64,000 nt of DNA from Sclerurus mexicanus. Taxonomy: Eukaryota > Chordata > Aves > Passeriformes > Furnariidae. The notes beneath the pieces are model-generated. The model had not been told where the DNA came from and made no database searches. It saw only the letters and a program-made list of their open reading frames with translations. Each line of letters begins with the position of its first letter. The first letter of the stretch is position 1. Shown piece after piece: positions 24,301 through 39,300 of this stretch. A program made the translations under genes and the position numbers. The DNA is taken from NCBI GenBank assembly GCA_013396755.1, contig VWZF01003276.1, positions 668,254-732,253 on the forward strand. Direction: 5' to 3'.

Positions 24301-27300
24301 TCTGATTCTATATACTAATACAGAACCAGAAAATAAGTTACAGATAATATAACACTATCTTCAAAAGAGGGATGAAAAAGTGTAACGCTTGTGTTTATCT
24401 TCCTTACTACACTCTTAATTCCTACCTTGTTACAATGGACTTCCAGCTTTTGCTGTCAGCTCCATCAAGTTGGCTCTCAGCCAAATTTAGCTTCTTAATG
24501 GTTTCCTCCAGCTGTACAGTTAACCTCTCATTTAATATCTCCAAGTTATTCTTTGCTATTCGTAGCTTCTCTCCAGTGTCAGTTTCCTATTGTTCAATAA
24601 AAGCAAATGTTTATAGAATACTCAACCTCACATGAAACACAGTATTATCTGAAATGATGGAGAGAGAGGCTGATTTAGAGGAAAACTGCATCAAAAATCA
24701 GCAGTACTACAACTTAGAAATTCTGTCTTGGGCTAATCCTTGGATATCTCCTCTTCACATATAATGAAAAAAAATCTGTCATAGCAATATCAGTGCTATA
24801 TCAACCATTAAAAAAAACCCCGAACCATGTATTTATATACTTGCCACAACTGTAACCAATTGAATTAAAGGGATGAATTACAATGACTGTACCTTTTTGA
24901 GTTCTTTATGCAGCCTCTCATTTTCAGCAATGACTTTTTCCATTCCTTTGGTTTTAGATTCATAGTGTTTACTCAACTGGCACTCCAGATCATGTTTCAT
25001 TTTTTCCATTTCAGACTAAATATCAAACACTTTGTTAAAACACATATACATCGCTTAGCAGAAAATTTTAGATTTCAATTTTTAAAGCACAGCATAGTTA
25101 CAGCTATCTAGCACAATGAATATAACATTTCATCACACAATTAAATATATCCTTAAGGGACAACATACCTTAAATCATTCAGTATGTTATGCTAAAATCA
25201 AGTTTTGTTTTTCTGTTCTATACATTTAATATTTGCTATTTTTAAAAACACCTGTGCCAATCAATATCAACAACAGGCTTTCTGCTCCATTTTCTTACTA
25301 ACTTGCATATTAACTGTTATCTAAATATAGTCACTGTAGATAATTCAGTACCTTTAGCTTCTCATTTTCCTGTTCAAGACCAAGTAATTTCTCATTAGAA
25401 ACTACAGCTGGAGCTTTTTTCAGTTCTTCATTTTCTCTTTGGAGTCTCTCTACAACCTTTTTCATCAAACCAATTGTTTTTTCCAGTTCTGGGACTGTCT
25501 TACCACTTCTACCAGCCTATAGAGGGCAGGGGGGGAAAGTAAGCAAAAAGATCATCTTAACATTCTAAGATACTCTAAATCCTACTTCATTGCTTATTTT
25601 CCCATTGCAATTTATTAAAAACAGATGCTTTATTTTGGTATAATTTGAACCCTAGAATTTGTGCATGCTTAGCTCCCCAAAACATCTAGTAATAGATTCA
25701 CCCCTAAAGTCAACATATCAGCTCCTTCATTTTCTATGCTACCCAAGAAAGCTGCAGTTAAGTCTCAAAATCTGCCATACTTTATGAACTAAACTGAAAC
25801 ATTAGGAAAATAAATAACTATTTATTTTTTAGCTTTTCTTGTGGAACATTTCTCCAATCCAACAGACTGTGCAATTGCTTAAATACTAATACTGTTGGGA
25901 AGAATGGCTGGGAGCTTGAGGGACGAAAAGAGAGCTGTTTTTTAGCAAACCTGCTTCTGCTGAATTAAAGTGACAGAAGAACTACATTTTAAAGTAGATC
26001 TCCCTTTCCAAAGGCATATATTCTCCTTGCAGAATGATAAATATATATACATGTGGGGGAAAATATTGTGATTTCTCCATTTTTCTTCTTTCACTACATC
26101 AATTGATGAGTTAGAAAAGCTGTTAAAGAGCCTTCAAATCCACTTATTTTTTCATCATCTTTGTAGTGATTTCCTCAGAAATAATAATTTAAAGATGCTG
26201 CTGACTCAGTTCTGGGCCTACGAGCTACCTCCTTTTCTTTCTACAGAGATAAGGAGCACAGTACAGTGTAATATGGAGATTTCACTCCCTGGAGCTCTAC
26301 ATGAATCTATATAGCAATCAAGTCTCAGAAGTAAAAAATACTTATTTTTCTTCTCTAAAATAATTGGAAGGATTAGGAGGTTTGTGTTAGTACTCTGTTG
26401 AGTACTTAAAGAAAAACTTAAAGAAAAAACTGTCACATCTGAAACTGTCACATGCCTGAAAAGGAAGGAAAGGAACAGAATCTGCTGCCTCCTCAGAACC
26501 TTAGCACAAAGGTTTTATAAACTGAATTTCCTTGTCTGAAAACTACCACTGCACAAGAGACAAAAAAATACACAAGCAGTTCACAAAAAGTATGAGTAAT
26601 AGAATGGAAAATTATCTTTTCCAGTACCCAGAACAACACATTCTCCTTGCATACTGAAGGAGCTACGAAGGCACTTAAGAGCTTTCATTACGTCATCTTT
26701 CTTTAAACAGTCACACAAATAGTCTGAAAAGTTAGGGGCAAGAGAGATGTTGGGCACAGCTGAAGACCCTTTTCCTTTAATTTCTGAAATATTGCTCTCT
26801 TAAAGTAGTTAACAGCAGCTGGGGTAAAATTTAACTGTGTCATCTTGCATAGTAGAGAAAACAAAAACAACCTTCACTAACAATAACTTGCATCTTCTGA
26901 CATCTGCATCAAGTCAATTCATTTACATAAATACATTAATATAATTTTCATTATTACAGCTGTAATTCCAATTTATAGTATAAATATGTTTCTGGAGATA
27001 ACTAATCCAAGTGACAAAACAAGGCCATGATAGTGCAAATATTTAATTGTAGCACCAGTTCTTCTAATGGTCCTGCTAACTTAATTTCATTAATTTATTA
27101 TAGCAGTTTGTCAATAAAGTAAACAAGAACAATTAATGTTTGCTTCTGGTTGATTCCAAATAATTTAGCTTCAATAAAACTTTGGGGTTTTTTATTTTGG
27201 TCTCATTTAATTATGATGAAAAGTGCTGTTAAAATACTCACCCCTCTAATGCTGCCCAGCTTTCGTTCAACATCTGCTTTCTCTTTTTTGAGAAGTTCAC

Positions 27301-30300
27301 ACATTTCTTTTAAGTCATCTACTTGGTCCTGCAAAAAAAAATTAGAAAAAAATTAATTACATCTCAAATTTGGGTGCAATTTGGTGAACAAAATTACAAT
27401 TGGTATTACGGTTGGTTAACTTTGAAAAATTTAAGAGAAAGCACTTGGCCATATCAATGACATTTTCCATCATTTCTACCAGCAATTCAACCTTCTCAAC
27501 ATGAAAAACTTACAGGATGTACAATAAAAAAATATCTATTTCTTTTTAAGCAATTTTCTAACCTGTGTCAGAGTAAAGGGGACTAAAGGTAAAAAGATGT
27601 TACCTTTAGTCTTGGCAAATCTTTATTGGCCTGCTCTAGCTGGAATCTTAGCTCAACGTTTTCAGATGATAATCTTAGATTTTCCCTTAAAACTTCTTGT
27701 TCTCTTCGATACTGATCACTTGACCCTATTCCTGATGTCTTGAGAAAACAGAAGGGAAAAAAATTATTATTAAGTGTTAATGCACTAATTCTATACAACT
27801 ATCAGTTGTAACCGAATAACAGCAACAGAGAAATAGTATTTTTCACAGAAATAAAACAAGACAGTATTATCACCAGTTTTGAGCTAATCTGCTTTAACAT
27901 GTTCTCTTATGTTTCCTAAACTTGCTTAACCTTTACAGGAAGTTTGCAAATCAGTATAAACCAATAAAAATTCTGTCAAACAGAAATGAACTCTTAAACT
28001 GTTGGGTAGAAATAAATTACAAAATCTAAAAGACAAAAAAAGCTACTGAGTATAGTAAGCTGTGACACTGTTCCTGGGAACAGCATGTAATTTTAAGGAC
28101 ATACTCCGATAGTTTTTTAAACAGTACATACATCATAAGAAATTTCACCTATATCAAACATATCACAGAGCAAGTCAGGAAGAGTAGTATAAAAGTCTTG
28201 TTCTTAGTCTGTTGGTTCCTACAAACCTAAATCTTTATCTATGGAGTCTAGTAACGTCTATTACATAATGAGTGCTTTGCGTGTTTTATATTGCCAATTC
28301 AAACCATGACTATATGGTAAATTATTTTGCCTGACTAGTAAAGAGTAAAACCTTTTAATAATATAATAATCAGCATTTTTTACTTACATAATTATGGAAT
28401 TAACTGTATGATTCATTACTTCACCACTAATAACAGGAATAGAGTATTTGCTTAAAAAAAGCATATTTTTTTCTTAGTGTAGTAAGATATCATAAGTCTC
28501 TTAAAGAATGAAGGTTATCCACTAGCTGCCTCTATCATTGGTTTTCTTTGTAAACTCTCTGGATCAAAATTTTAGTATTGACAATAGCTTACTTGTGAGC
28601 TGACAAACATGCCTATCATGAAACTACAAGGTCTGCTTTATGGACCACTTGATGACTAGACTTCACTATCCCTGCAGACCATGCATAGGAAAGTACAGCT
28701 TTATCGAGATCAAACTACTCTATTTCTACATCATTTATACTGAAGAAATGCTAGAGGGCCACTACAGTATCAAACCTTGGGCATTTCACAGAATTCTGGG
28801 GTAGTTTCAACCCCTTCTGTACAGCTTTGGTAATTTTCATGTTTATTCTCTGCAGTGTGTTGATTCATTTCATTATTCACATCTATTTTGTCTGCTTCAT
28901 AGTCATTAGCTTGAGTATAAGGATCCCCTGAATCAGACTGATTGCAGCTCCTTTTGTCAGTATCAGGCTCTTCTACATCTTCTCCTTCATCCACATTTGA
29001 TTGTTTGAAGATTTCTTGCTTCCTCTCCTCTTCTTCACTTTCCTCATTAACTTTTCCTTTTTCAGGCTGGTTTATATTTTCTTCTTTATCATATTTAGCT
29101 ATACTTTTGCTTTCCAATACTTCCATAGGAGCTGGGTCATTCCCTTTCTCACTATCTTCAGGATGCTGTTCAGGAGATACTTCTGTGCTTGCACCTGAAG
29201 AAGTCTCCTGGCCTTCATTATGCATGATGCGTATCTGCACGTGTGCTTCCTCATCTATTTCATGGCCATCAATAATGCTATTATGAGCCTGATGTTTGAT
29301 TTCATCCCTATTTGAAATAGATTTCTTTTGAAGGAAATTCAGATACTTTTTTTTAGTGGCAGTGATAGGAACAGACTTGGTCAGTTCAGTTTGGTCACAT
29401 GTACTCTGATTCAAGTTGAAGATAGAGTGAAGCATGAAAGAAAAGCAGAACACAGTAAAAGAAAAGAGGAAATAAAGGAAACTAGAATGCAGTGTTAAGT
29501 CTATTCTTGAAAGATTAAGATAACTTAATAATGCAAGATTTGTAATATAATGAACCTTGTAAAAATAAAAGCACAACAAAAACACCTGATTTAACCAAAA
29601 TGCAGCTCAGTATTTCCCCAAACACTCCATCCTAAATTTTCAATCAATATGTAATATAAAAGTAGCCTTTCAGTTGCAGACTCATACATTTAAAAATACA
29701 TTTTCCTTATTTCTCCACATATACTAGGATGCTGAATATTTCACCTTCTACCTGTAGAACACAAACTATAAGTTTTGGGATTTGAGGGTTTTTTTGGGTT
29801 TGGTTTGTTGTTTTAAACCCACTAAAAACTAAGTATTTCATACTCTGTTCTAGAATACTGGCATTTGAATAAAACCAGCTAAATGACACAGAATAGGTAA
29901 CAAACATTTTTGAAAAGTAGGTGCAATTCCTCTGGGTAATATGGTTACATTATTAGCTTACCGAGGGTCTCGAAAATGTCTCTCTCGAACATTGTCTCTG
30001 CAATGCATGAAGCTTTTCCTGGAGATATAGGTTTTTGAAACGTAAATCTTCTACAACAGAATCTCGTGGGATTGCTTGCAGTGTTCTACATCGAAAAATG
30101 AATCAACCCAAAAAAAATCAAATGGCTATTAATGCAGAAAAACATCCCTTAAAGTAAAACCACCATGAACTTCTGGATTTCTAAACTGGATTTTCCAGTA
30201 TTAATGAGCTAGTTATTCTAAATCAATGCTAGCCATATCAACTATTTCAACTAATACCTGTGAATGGAAAATACTTATTTTGGCAAAAGGAATCTTCTCT

Positions 30301-33300
30301 TTTAAGATATATACAGCTTCTACTACTCAGGGACATTATCCACTGATTAAGAATACACTCTCTAACTCCACTTAGTAGTTCCAGTAAGTTTCACCAACTC
30401 TAAACTGCAGTTACAATTTTACACAATAAGAGCCATATGCTTTCCATATTATTTAGCTTTTTAGAATAATGAACCAATGTTGCATATTCTCTGAACATGC
30501 ACAACTGCTCCCAAATAGTTTTAAGTTTGGTTATCACAGACTCAAAGAAGAATTTTTGAATTCCTGTTTTCTTCCTTACTGAATTCGTTTGCCTATTAGA
30601 GACTGTCTCATTCCACAGATTTTTATAAATTTAGATTTTTCACTTTTTCGAGATTCTCTTAAAAAGACTCTCACCTCATGTGTGCAACTTCATTTTCTAA
30701 CTCTAGATTCCGTTTTCTTAGTTCTTCCAGTTCTTTTTCAGTTTCTGAGGCTCTTACTCCAACAACATGGTCAACAGTGACACCAGTAGTTTTCAGTTTC
30801 TTCTGTAGAGCAATTTTCTCTTTTTCAGTCCTGCAACATCCAGTAAACTTACATTTAAAAGTTTATTTGCTAACTTGCTTTCTTTCGGAGAAAATATTTT
30901 CTGTCTGAAAGAATCCACATTTGCAATTTATTTGCTCACTGAACAACACCCCCTTTTCTTTTTAATAAGGTTACCATATAGACACCAAAGCTTTACCAAA
31001 AAAACACAACCCCAACCTGGAAAAAACAACGACCAAGTCAGTATCATTCATGTCACAAAACACTTGTTGGTTTTGCCTGTGTTCTATGTGAAATTCATGC
31101 AAGACTTGCTAAGAATAAATGCCATTTTGAAGCAGTTTCAAACCACAATTTAACAACAGCTACAATTACCATCACAGTTTCCTTTCTCTTCTGCATTGTC
31201 TATCAGTAAAAGCCTGCCATTACTGTACTGAAGTAAATATAACATCTGCAGGGGGTTTTTGCACATGTGGTTGTTTTTTTTAAGAAACTTACATCTCATA
31301 ATCCTAGAATGGTCACTACTGCAGTAGCACTACAAGTAACAGAGCACTGTCCAGTCCTAGCAATCTGATTAAATAACACTGTGGTGAGAAATAGCCTGTT
31401 TTCCTAAAGCTGTTATTTGCTTCATGAAAATAACAGAATGTTAAAACAGGAAGCATAATAAAGAACTTAATTTTACTTTGAGATAGTTTCTTCTAATAAA
31501 AATTGTTGGCTTCTACAAGGGAAAGGATACTAGAGAAGTAAGTAGTCTGCTGCTTGAAAATTAACTAATTCTTTTAATCTCAATAGCAATGTCAAATTCT
31601 CGCCCTCAATCTTATAACAAACTGCAATAATTACTACATGCCAATCTTATTTAGATTTCCCTTATGTCATCATTTTGTAGCTGAACTGATTAAAACCAAC
31701 TCACTTTGTATAAATTTCCTTCAATGTATTCAACTGTTTGGATAAAGCATCTGCTTCTTTTTCCTTTTCCCTTAGTTTGTTCCGGAACCCTTCCATTCTG
31801 ATTTGCCATTTTTTACCTTCTTCCCATCTCATTATTTCCTCCTTGGTAGTCTGTGAAGAACATAAATTATGTACTTCCTTTTGAATTTTTTTTCTTAAAG
31901 CAAAAGGAGAAAACAAATTAGAAAGCTAAGAATAATATATTCTTCATTTATCTATTTAAACCAGGAAGCTATAGCAGACATGTCTCACTTACCCTCACTA
32001 AATTGCAGGTTTGGATGGATAGGCTGTAGTCACTAGTGTATAAAGTTAATGCAGTTTAATGCTGTTACCAAATTCTTCCTTAGATTTTAATATTAATTTT
32101 ACAAATAAGGAGTTACACATTTATGAAATTAGAGGTGCTAGTGCAATCTCTCTTTTTATTTTGAATTACACATTAGTGAAGATGACAGATTTAGGAAAAA
32201 GTAGGTTTTTTCTGTGCCAATTTACAACATCATCTGTCTTCTGCAGCTCACCAGGGACTTATATGCCCCTGCTGCACAGCTTTTTTTCCTAAGAGGAATG
32301 GAATCTCTACTTAGAGTTAACAATTCAGTAACTATAAATTATACATTGGTTAAAACCAATGATTGCAAACAGCTACTGAAAAATCAGAGTCACTATTCCT
32401 TCAAGCAATTTTTTTTATTTGTTTATTTCTAATTGGATTTTTCCCTTTTCTGGGTATCCCCTGTACATCATTTTCTGTCTTTGTTCTAAACAGTTACTGG
32501 TAATAAGGGAAGGAAAGAAAGGAAGATCTCAGAAAACAGGAAAAATACATGCCAAGTGTGAGAAAAACACCTCCGGATGCAAAGCAATAGGTATTTAAAA
32601 CAGCTCAAATTAATTGGAAGCATGAGTGCAGTCCTAGAATAATAACATCATAATTAGTCTGAATGTCATACAAGCATGCTATAATATTCCAGTATACTTT
32701 ATGATTAGTATGAGAAGCCACTAACCAGTTACTGAAGTGAAAAACCAAACTAAACAACTGGTAATTGCTCAGAACCTCTTGTATATGGAGATCACTACTG
32801 AGAAAAATAAACACTTCTAGAGGTATCATCCCTTTTAGGAGTCATCCTTTTGCTCCTAAGTAGTTTGTGTTTCTACCATTGCATTGATTTCACAGAGGCA
32901 TATTTGACAGCACTTACATAATCAATTTCACTGCTACCTATAAAATCTTAGTTTTCTAAGACTTTGATTCTAAAAGAGACCAGGAAAACAATATACCAGT
33001 ACTAAGTAATAAGGGCAGTAACAAAGGCCATGGGAAACATGAAGACGTTGCAGCCATGAAACTGCTTTTCTTCTGGTCAAGTCTGGCTGATAATGTCTTT
33101 CAACCCATGAATAAAGATCACATACCTTGTCTTCTCTTACACCTTTTTTTTCTGTTTCTTCACACTTTTTCTCAAGTTCACTTTCCAACTTTTTAATTTT
33201 TTTCTGAAGTGCATCTATCAGATTTTGTTCATCAGCTTTGCTCTGAAACATTAGAAATTTTGACAAACTTCAGTGATTACTACCTAAGTTTTTTTCCTCA

Positions 33301-36300
33301 AGTAAAATATAAGAATTTTAATTCCAAGTTGGTAGAATTAGTTTAGAACCTCATTGGTCTTTTTAAAATTATCTTTAAAGTATTATAGTATTGGAATGTA
33401 ACTTTGCAATCTGAACTGAATAATCAGCAGCAGGTAGCTAACTTTTGAAAAATAATTATATGATTCTTCTGTAAATCATTTACATTTCTTCTAAAATGGG
33501 AAATCAGGACAGCTAGGGAGATAACAAAATTCCATTTTTCCAAGAAGCTTTGAAAGTGGTAATTCAAGTCCTCAGACTTTCAAAATATTTCAAGGAGCAA
33601 GTAATTTTTTTTAGCTGAGGCAACAACAAAAGCTAATAATTTACATGTAATCCATCAGATGAGGAAAACCAGATTTTTAAATCAAGTGTAAGTCTCAATG
33701 CTTGTCAAAAATGCTTAAATCTTTCTCCCCAAAACCAGCACATCTATGCAGAAACTGGACCAACATCAAACAGTTTGAGAAATCACTTCTACCTGAATGC
33801 TACTGCTTAGTCTTCTAATACGGTTCTTCAGTTCTTCATTTTCTTTTTCCATTTCATTTTTTTCCCTCAATATTTTAGCAAATGCTTTTTGTTTCCTCTG
33901 AAGTTCTTGGCTCAACTCATCCCTTTCATCAGACAAAGAAGTTTCCTTTGATTTACTTATTTTAAGGTTATCTGTAAGTTTTGCAATCTGATTATTCAAT
34001 TCCTCTATCTGTGCCTAGAAAAAAAACAAACAAACCAGCAAAGTCTCCAAATCAGGCTTATCAACAATACAACAAAGCAATACAATGATGCTACCTAGTA
34101 CTCACTGTAAGCTCCTTCGTTTGTCTGTCAACAATTTCCTGGACATTCATATATGCCTCTTTTTGTGAGGCAGCAGAAATAATTTGCTGTTCAGCATTAG
34201 CAGTCATTTCTGCTCGGAGTTCCAGAAGTGCTTTACTCAAAGCCTGAAAATAATTAATTTGATTTTTTAAGTAAAGATGCTGCTACAAAACAAGAAAAGG
34301 CAATTATATTTACTTTGATATATTAAGCAATTATATTCTATCTCCTGCTCAACTGTACAAATAATCCTCTAAGCATTAGGAAACATTAAATGTTTAAGTG
34401 GCATGGAGATTAATTTTTGTCGACTAACTTTGTGCTGGTTTTCTTTTATGGCTAACTGGCTCTTCAGCTGTTCCACCAGGTTTTTCAGTGTTGCTGTGGG
34501 TGCTCTATTATTTGCTTCTTTTTGGACCTCTAGTTCAGCTTTTACATTTGCTAATTCCTTCTCCTTCTGCAATAAAATATTCCTCAATTCGTTGGCTTCA
34601 ACTTTTATTTGTTCCACATCAACTGTGTGCTTTTCCTGAAGCCTAATAAAAAATAAGCATTAATAGGGTACACTGCAATAATCAAGCTAGAAAACTCCAA
34701 ATGAATAACAACAGACATGATGTTGCATTTTTTATTATTATTAAAGCAAATGACACTTAGAATTGGAAAGAGCAAAAAACCACTGACTCAACGAAGGTGG
34801 TCCCCATTTAATAAGATGTTTACACAAAAAGGTTAGCAAAATGAGATTAGAGTCTAAGTCCCTTAGAGGTAAAAAAAGCATCATACTTTTCTCCTTTTAA
34901 ACATGAGCTAAATTTTCATGAGTTTAAACTTGGTCAACAGCAAATCCAAATGGATGTAGTGAGGGGAGAAAAACAACAACAAAAAACAAGTCAGCAAGTA
35001 ATACAGTAACTTAAAGATTACTTTCTTACAAAGACTCATTGAATACTGTCTCTTTCACTGAATAGCACAAAGCTAACAACTAAAAGGCATTTTTTTAAGC
35101 CACAGTTTTTCCGTAGCCTCAGTGAAGGGCTACAGATTAACTTACAATTACAAACTATACTAATGCTTTTCAGTTAGTTTTTTCAGCTAAATCTTACATT
35201 CAGCAAAACCACATTCAATCTGATAGACNNNNNNNNNNNNNNNNNNNATAGACCAATCCTGTAGCAACAATACATAATGGACTTGATCCACTCCATTTAT
35301 GACTTATGTCAATAGTCTAAAAACTTACCGGGCTCTGATAGTCTCAAACTCATTGATTTTCATTACAGTAATTTGTTTTTGTTTCTCCAAATCAGATGAT
35401 GTTTTCTTTAATTTTCCAACAAGTGAAGCAAGAGAATTATCCTGTTCTGCTACAGTTTGCTCTAAGCGGTGAAAATATTTGCTATTGGAAGGTGATAAGG
35501 TTTGTTTCCCTAACTCCTGTAAAACAGAACAAATGCATGGGATAAACATTTTAAGCTTTAAATAAAAGATAAGCATTACTGATGCATTTTAACTCAACTG
35601 TAAATTTACCAAAGCATTAATAGCTTAAATATTTAGTTATCAAGATGTGATCCTTATTCCATAGAGAAACCAGTCACACTGTTTTGAAAAGAGCTTTACA
35701 TCTAATGATCAGCAGATTAACCTGTTAAATGCAGATTTCACCTTATCATAAAGTGTAGACAAATTTTGTACTGGAATAGGACAGTTTAATATGACTATAG
35801 ATTGAACGAGATGAACAGAAAATATAATTTGCTTTCCTAGAAGTCTCCATAAGTTAGGATGATATGAAAAATGTGCATATATACTGAGGTGGTAACTTTC
35901 GTTTCTTACATATGACTTCTAATCCATCTCATGTGAATTATCTCAAGAACAATACAATAACTGTATTAATCACCTGTTTATTTTTCCTGTAATCAATTAT
36001 TACTTACTTTTGACAGCAAAACTGCTCTTTTTACCAACAAATTAAAGAATATAGTAACAACTTCACTAATCCCACTAATATACATAACTCACCAAAGCAG
36101 TCTCTTTGAATTTATTAAGGGAGTTGTCAGTGTGCAAATCTAATTTCTGATGTAGAACTCTTAGGTCTTCCTCATGCTTCTTTGCTATTTCCTCTTGCTC
36201 CTGTTAGTTGAAAATAAAAGTCTAACTCTACTGGATGTACATAATCACAGGAAGGCATGAAATTACAGTGCCTTCAAGTTGTTTATTCACTCATTGCTCA

Positions 36301-39300
36301 ATATTATTCCACAGACTGAAGAAATAGCTACGCATGTTAACCAAAGCACACCAAGTCAAGATGATAGAAAGTCTGCTTGGGAAATGTGCTCCTGATCCAA
36401 ACACACTAAAAATTATGCATGATTAGTCTTGAAGTACCCTTGAAACAAAATGTTTATGCTTTAAAATACGTTTTATGGATATATATATATTGAAAAAATA
36501 TATTACTTATGCTTAAATAATATAAAGTATGCTTAGATATACTGTTTATGCTTTAAAAAAGGCTTTAATTTAAACTACACTTTAAGAAGCATATTTTCCA
36601 TAAATGTATCTTTCCTGTACCTTCCAAACTGACTACCAGATACAGTCCAATTGCTATTGCAAGTACTGGAAAATACCATAAAAATATACAATATACAGAC
36701 TACTTCTCACAGCAGAATTTTAGTTTTCTTCCTGTCACACTACTTTTATTTCGAGACAGACATCACATACACAACCTCTTAACCGAACAAGCCTTCTATT
36801 ATATGAAGCTAAAAATTCTACATGAACTTTCCACATAAAAAATAACTAATTGTCTCTGTTCTGTTACATCTGAGTTCAGAAACTTATTTTAGATTTCACT
36901 AGCAATAACATAAAAAAATCAACTAAAACAACTTAAAAATGGAATAATTTTTGTGCAAAAAGTTTAATTACCTCTCTTGCTTTAGCAAGCATATGTTGGT
37001 ATCTTTTTAACACTTCCTCCTTTTGATTTAATCTCGCTTGCATATTTGCAATGGTTTGATGAGCAATTTTAATGGCATGATGGTGCTCTGGATCCTCTTC
37101 TCCTTTGCCTAATTCAGCCACTATTTTCTCCCCTGATGATGCAGGTAATCGAAGTCTTAGTTCATTTATAACTTTGTCTCTTGATAAAACATTTTGTTCA
37201 GCTTTCCACAGAGCGGTTTCCTTTTCTTTTAATTTCTACAACGAAAAGCAATTGTTGCATTTCCAGAATTCAAACACTGGAAAAAGATCTTACTTTTTAA
37301 GAAATGCACCAGAATGATTTTTCTAAATGGATTCATAAACACAAAATACTTTGCACTGGGTTTTGTCTGTATAGGTTTACTATTAGATACAAAAAAGTCC
37401 CAGAATATCATTACCATGTCTTTATGTATTATTTGCTTGGCACAACACTTAAAGCAGCTAAATTTGTACTACCAAACCAAGAAGCAGGTGTTTTACAAAG
37501 TTCCCAATAATTTGTTCCAATGGAAAAAGTATTTAATTTTATTCATGGTGTGATTATATTATTTGCATTTTCTCTGTGTGAAATATATTTAAGTGACATT
37601 TAAAAAAGGATACTTATTATGGAAAAAAAAAAAGGGGCACAGAAATACAAACTTTGTCACTTTATATGGTAATTTATACATTTGATTACCTCCTCCAGTG
37701 ACCTGCAGGTTGTCCTAGTTTCCAGGATTGTTCGAATATGCTCCTGAATCTTTCTTAAAGCCAATTCAAGTTGTTGTGCGATTGGCAAACTAGGGTCTGG
37801 AACTGAGCCTGTGGCCTCTTCTAACTGCACAGAAAGATTCATATTCATGCCATCTGACAGGTCTGAAAAACATGCTTATGAGTCTATTTTTAGTTAATTC
37901 AGTGCACGTACCTTTAAAGCTGTGCTAAGTATTTCATTTTGTTGATGATCATACAGGTCTAATTGGCGCTGCAGTTCTACTTCCCTCTGGTCCCAAGCCA
38001 TTTGCCTTTCTTCATGAAACTGTAACATGTTTGATAAAAGCAGTTTATTTATTGAAGGCATTGGGAATTTTATAACCAACTGCAACAGAAGTGTTACCAA
38101 AAAGTAAAATACTCAAATATGGTATTAAAAAGAATTATGAAACCAAGATACAAACATCTATGTTAAAAAGTTATTAGGAAAATCACTTAGTAAAATAAGG
38201 AATAGGCTGTTTTTCTAATAGCATGCAGAAATACATACCTTGTTCTGCTGCACAATTTCTTCCTCCAGATTACTGATTGTACATTCATATTCAGAAATTA
38301 TATTACGCATATACTTCACCTCTTCCGTTTGCTTGACTAATTCTCGATTGAGTTTAAGTTCCTGCAGATGGAGTTCTTCCATCTTCATATGCCATTCAAT
38401 TACCTAGCAATAAATAAAACACGGTATATTATAATGTACCACAAGCAAACTAGATGCAGCTTGACTCTGAGGCAAATCAAACCATCAGGAAGACAGACAT
38501 TCTGCCTTCTTAAGCTTCTTCGCTTTCTTGAGTGAGCAAGCATGGCATGAGAATGAAACTGCAAGAGGAATGACTGATACGTGCAACAGCAAATTGAAGA
38601 GGCTACAGGTTTCTCCCACACTGACACTGCTTTGCAAACAATTTTCAAATGACCTAAGTTGTCCACTATGCACCTGTCTAGACTGAACAAAATAAAATCA
38701 TGCAAGAAGTTTGGTTTGTCTTTTCTAAAAGAGCAAAAGATTTTCAAAACCATTAAAAACTTCTATGTATTCCACATGTACTTAGAATAACAGACATATT
38801 TATATCAAAATGCTTTAGAAAAATATTTGAAAACTGACTTAAAACTAAAGCACAACCAGAGCATTACAATCATTGGTAGCTTACATATAGGCAACTATAG
38901 TCATAAGAGAGACAATCATATTATATAATACACAGTGATCTTGAAGAGAAGTGAGAAAGCTTTATTCAAATTTCAGGGCAACACTGCTTACAATAGATAT
39001 GAGTAAACATATAGTAATATTTCTGACAAGGCTGCTTAAATTATTGCCTCTGGATTTATTTAAAAAGACATGAATTTGTAGTAAAGATTTTAATACAAGC
39101 ACATGGAACAGATCTTCAGAATGCTACTCCATGTTTAATTCATTATTTAATTAAATTCATAATTTAATTCAATTTAATGTAATTACATGCCTAGTTAGCC
39201 TCTAGTTCCTATGTGACTTAATTGGACACAAAAGATAATTAGTAAATCTGACTGCACTGAGTTTTATGGAAACCAAAGAATGATAGTTGTCATATTCTAA

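Noticed and set aside
29406..29585. Upstream extension of the extra CEP290 exon frame
   Set aside because: It encodes a Phe/Leu-rich stretch that is the pyrimidine tract of the acceptor; the exon begins at 29405.
36440..36560. AT-rich stretch with repeated GTTTATGCTTTAAAA
   Set aside because: Two imperfect copies in simple AT-rich sequence; it fits no element or regulatory site I can name.
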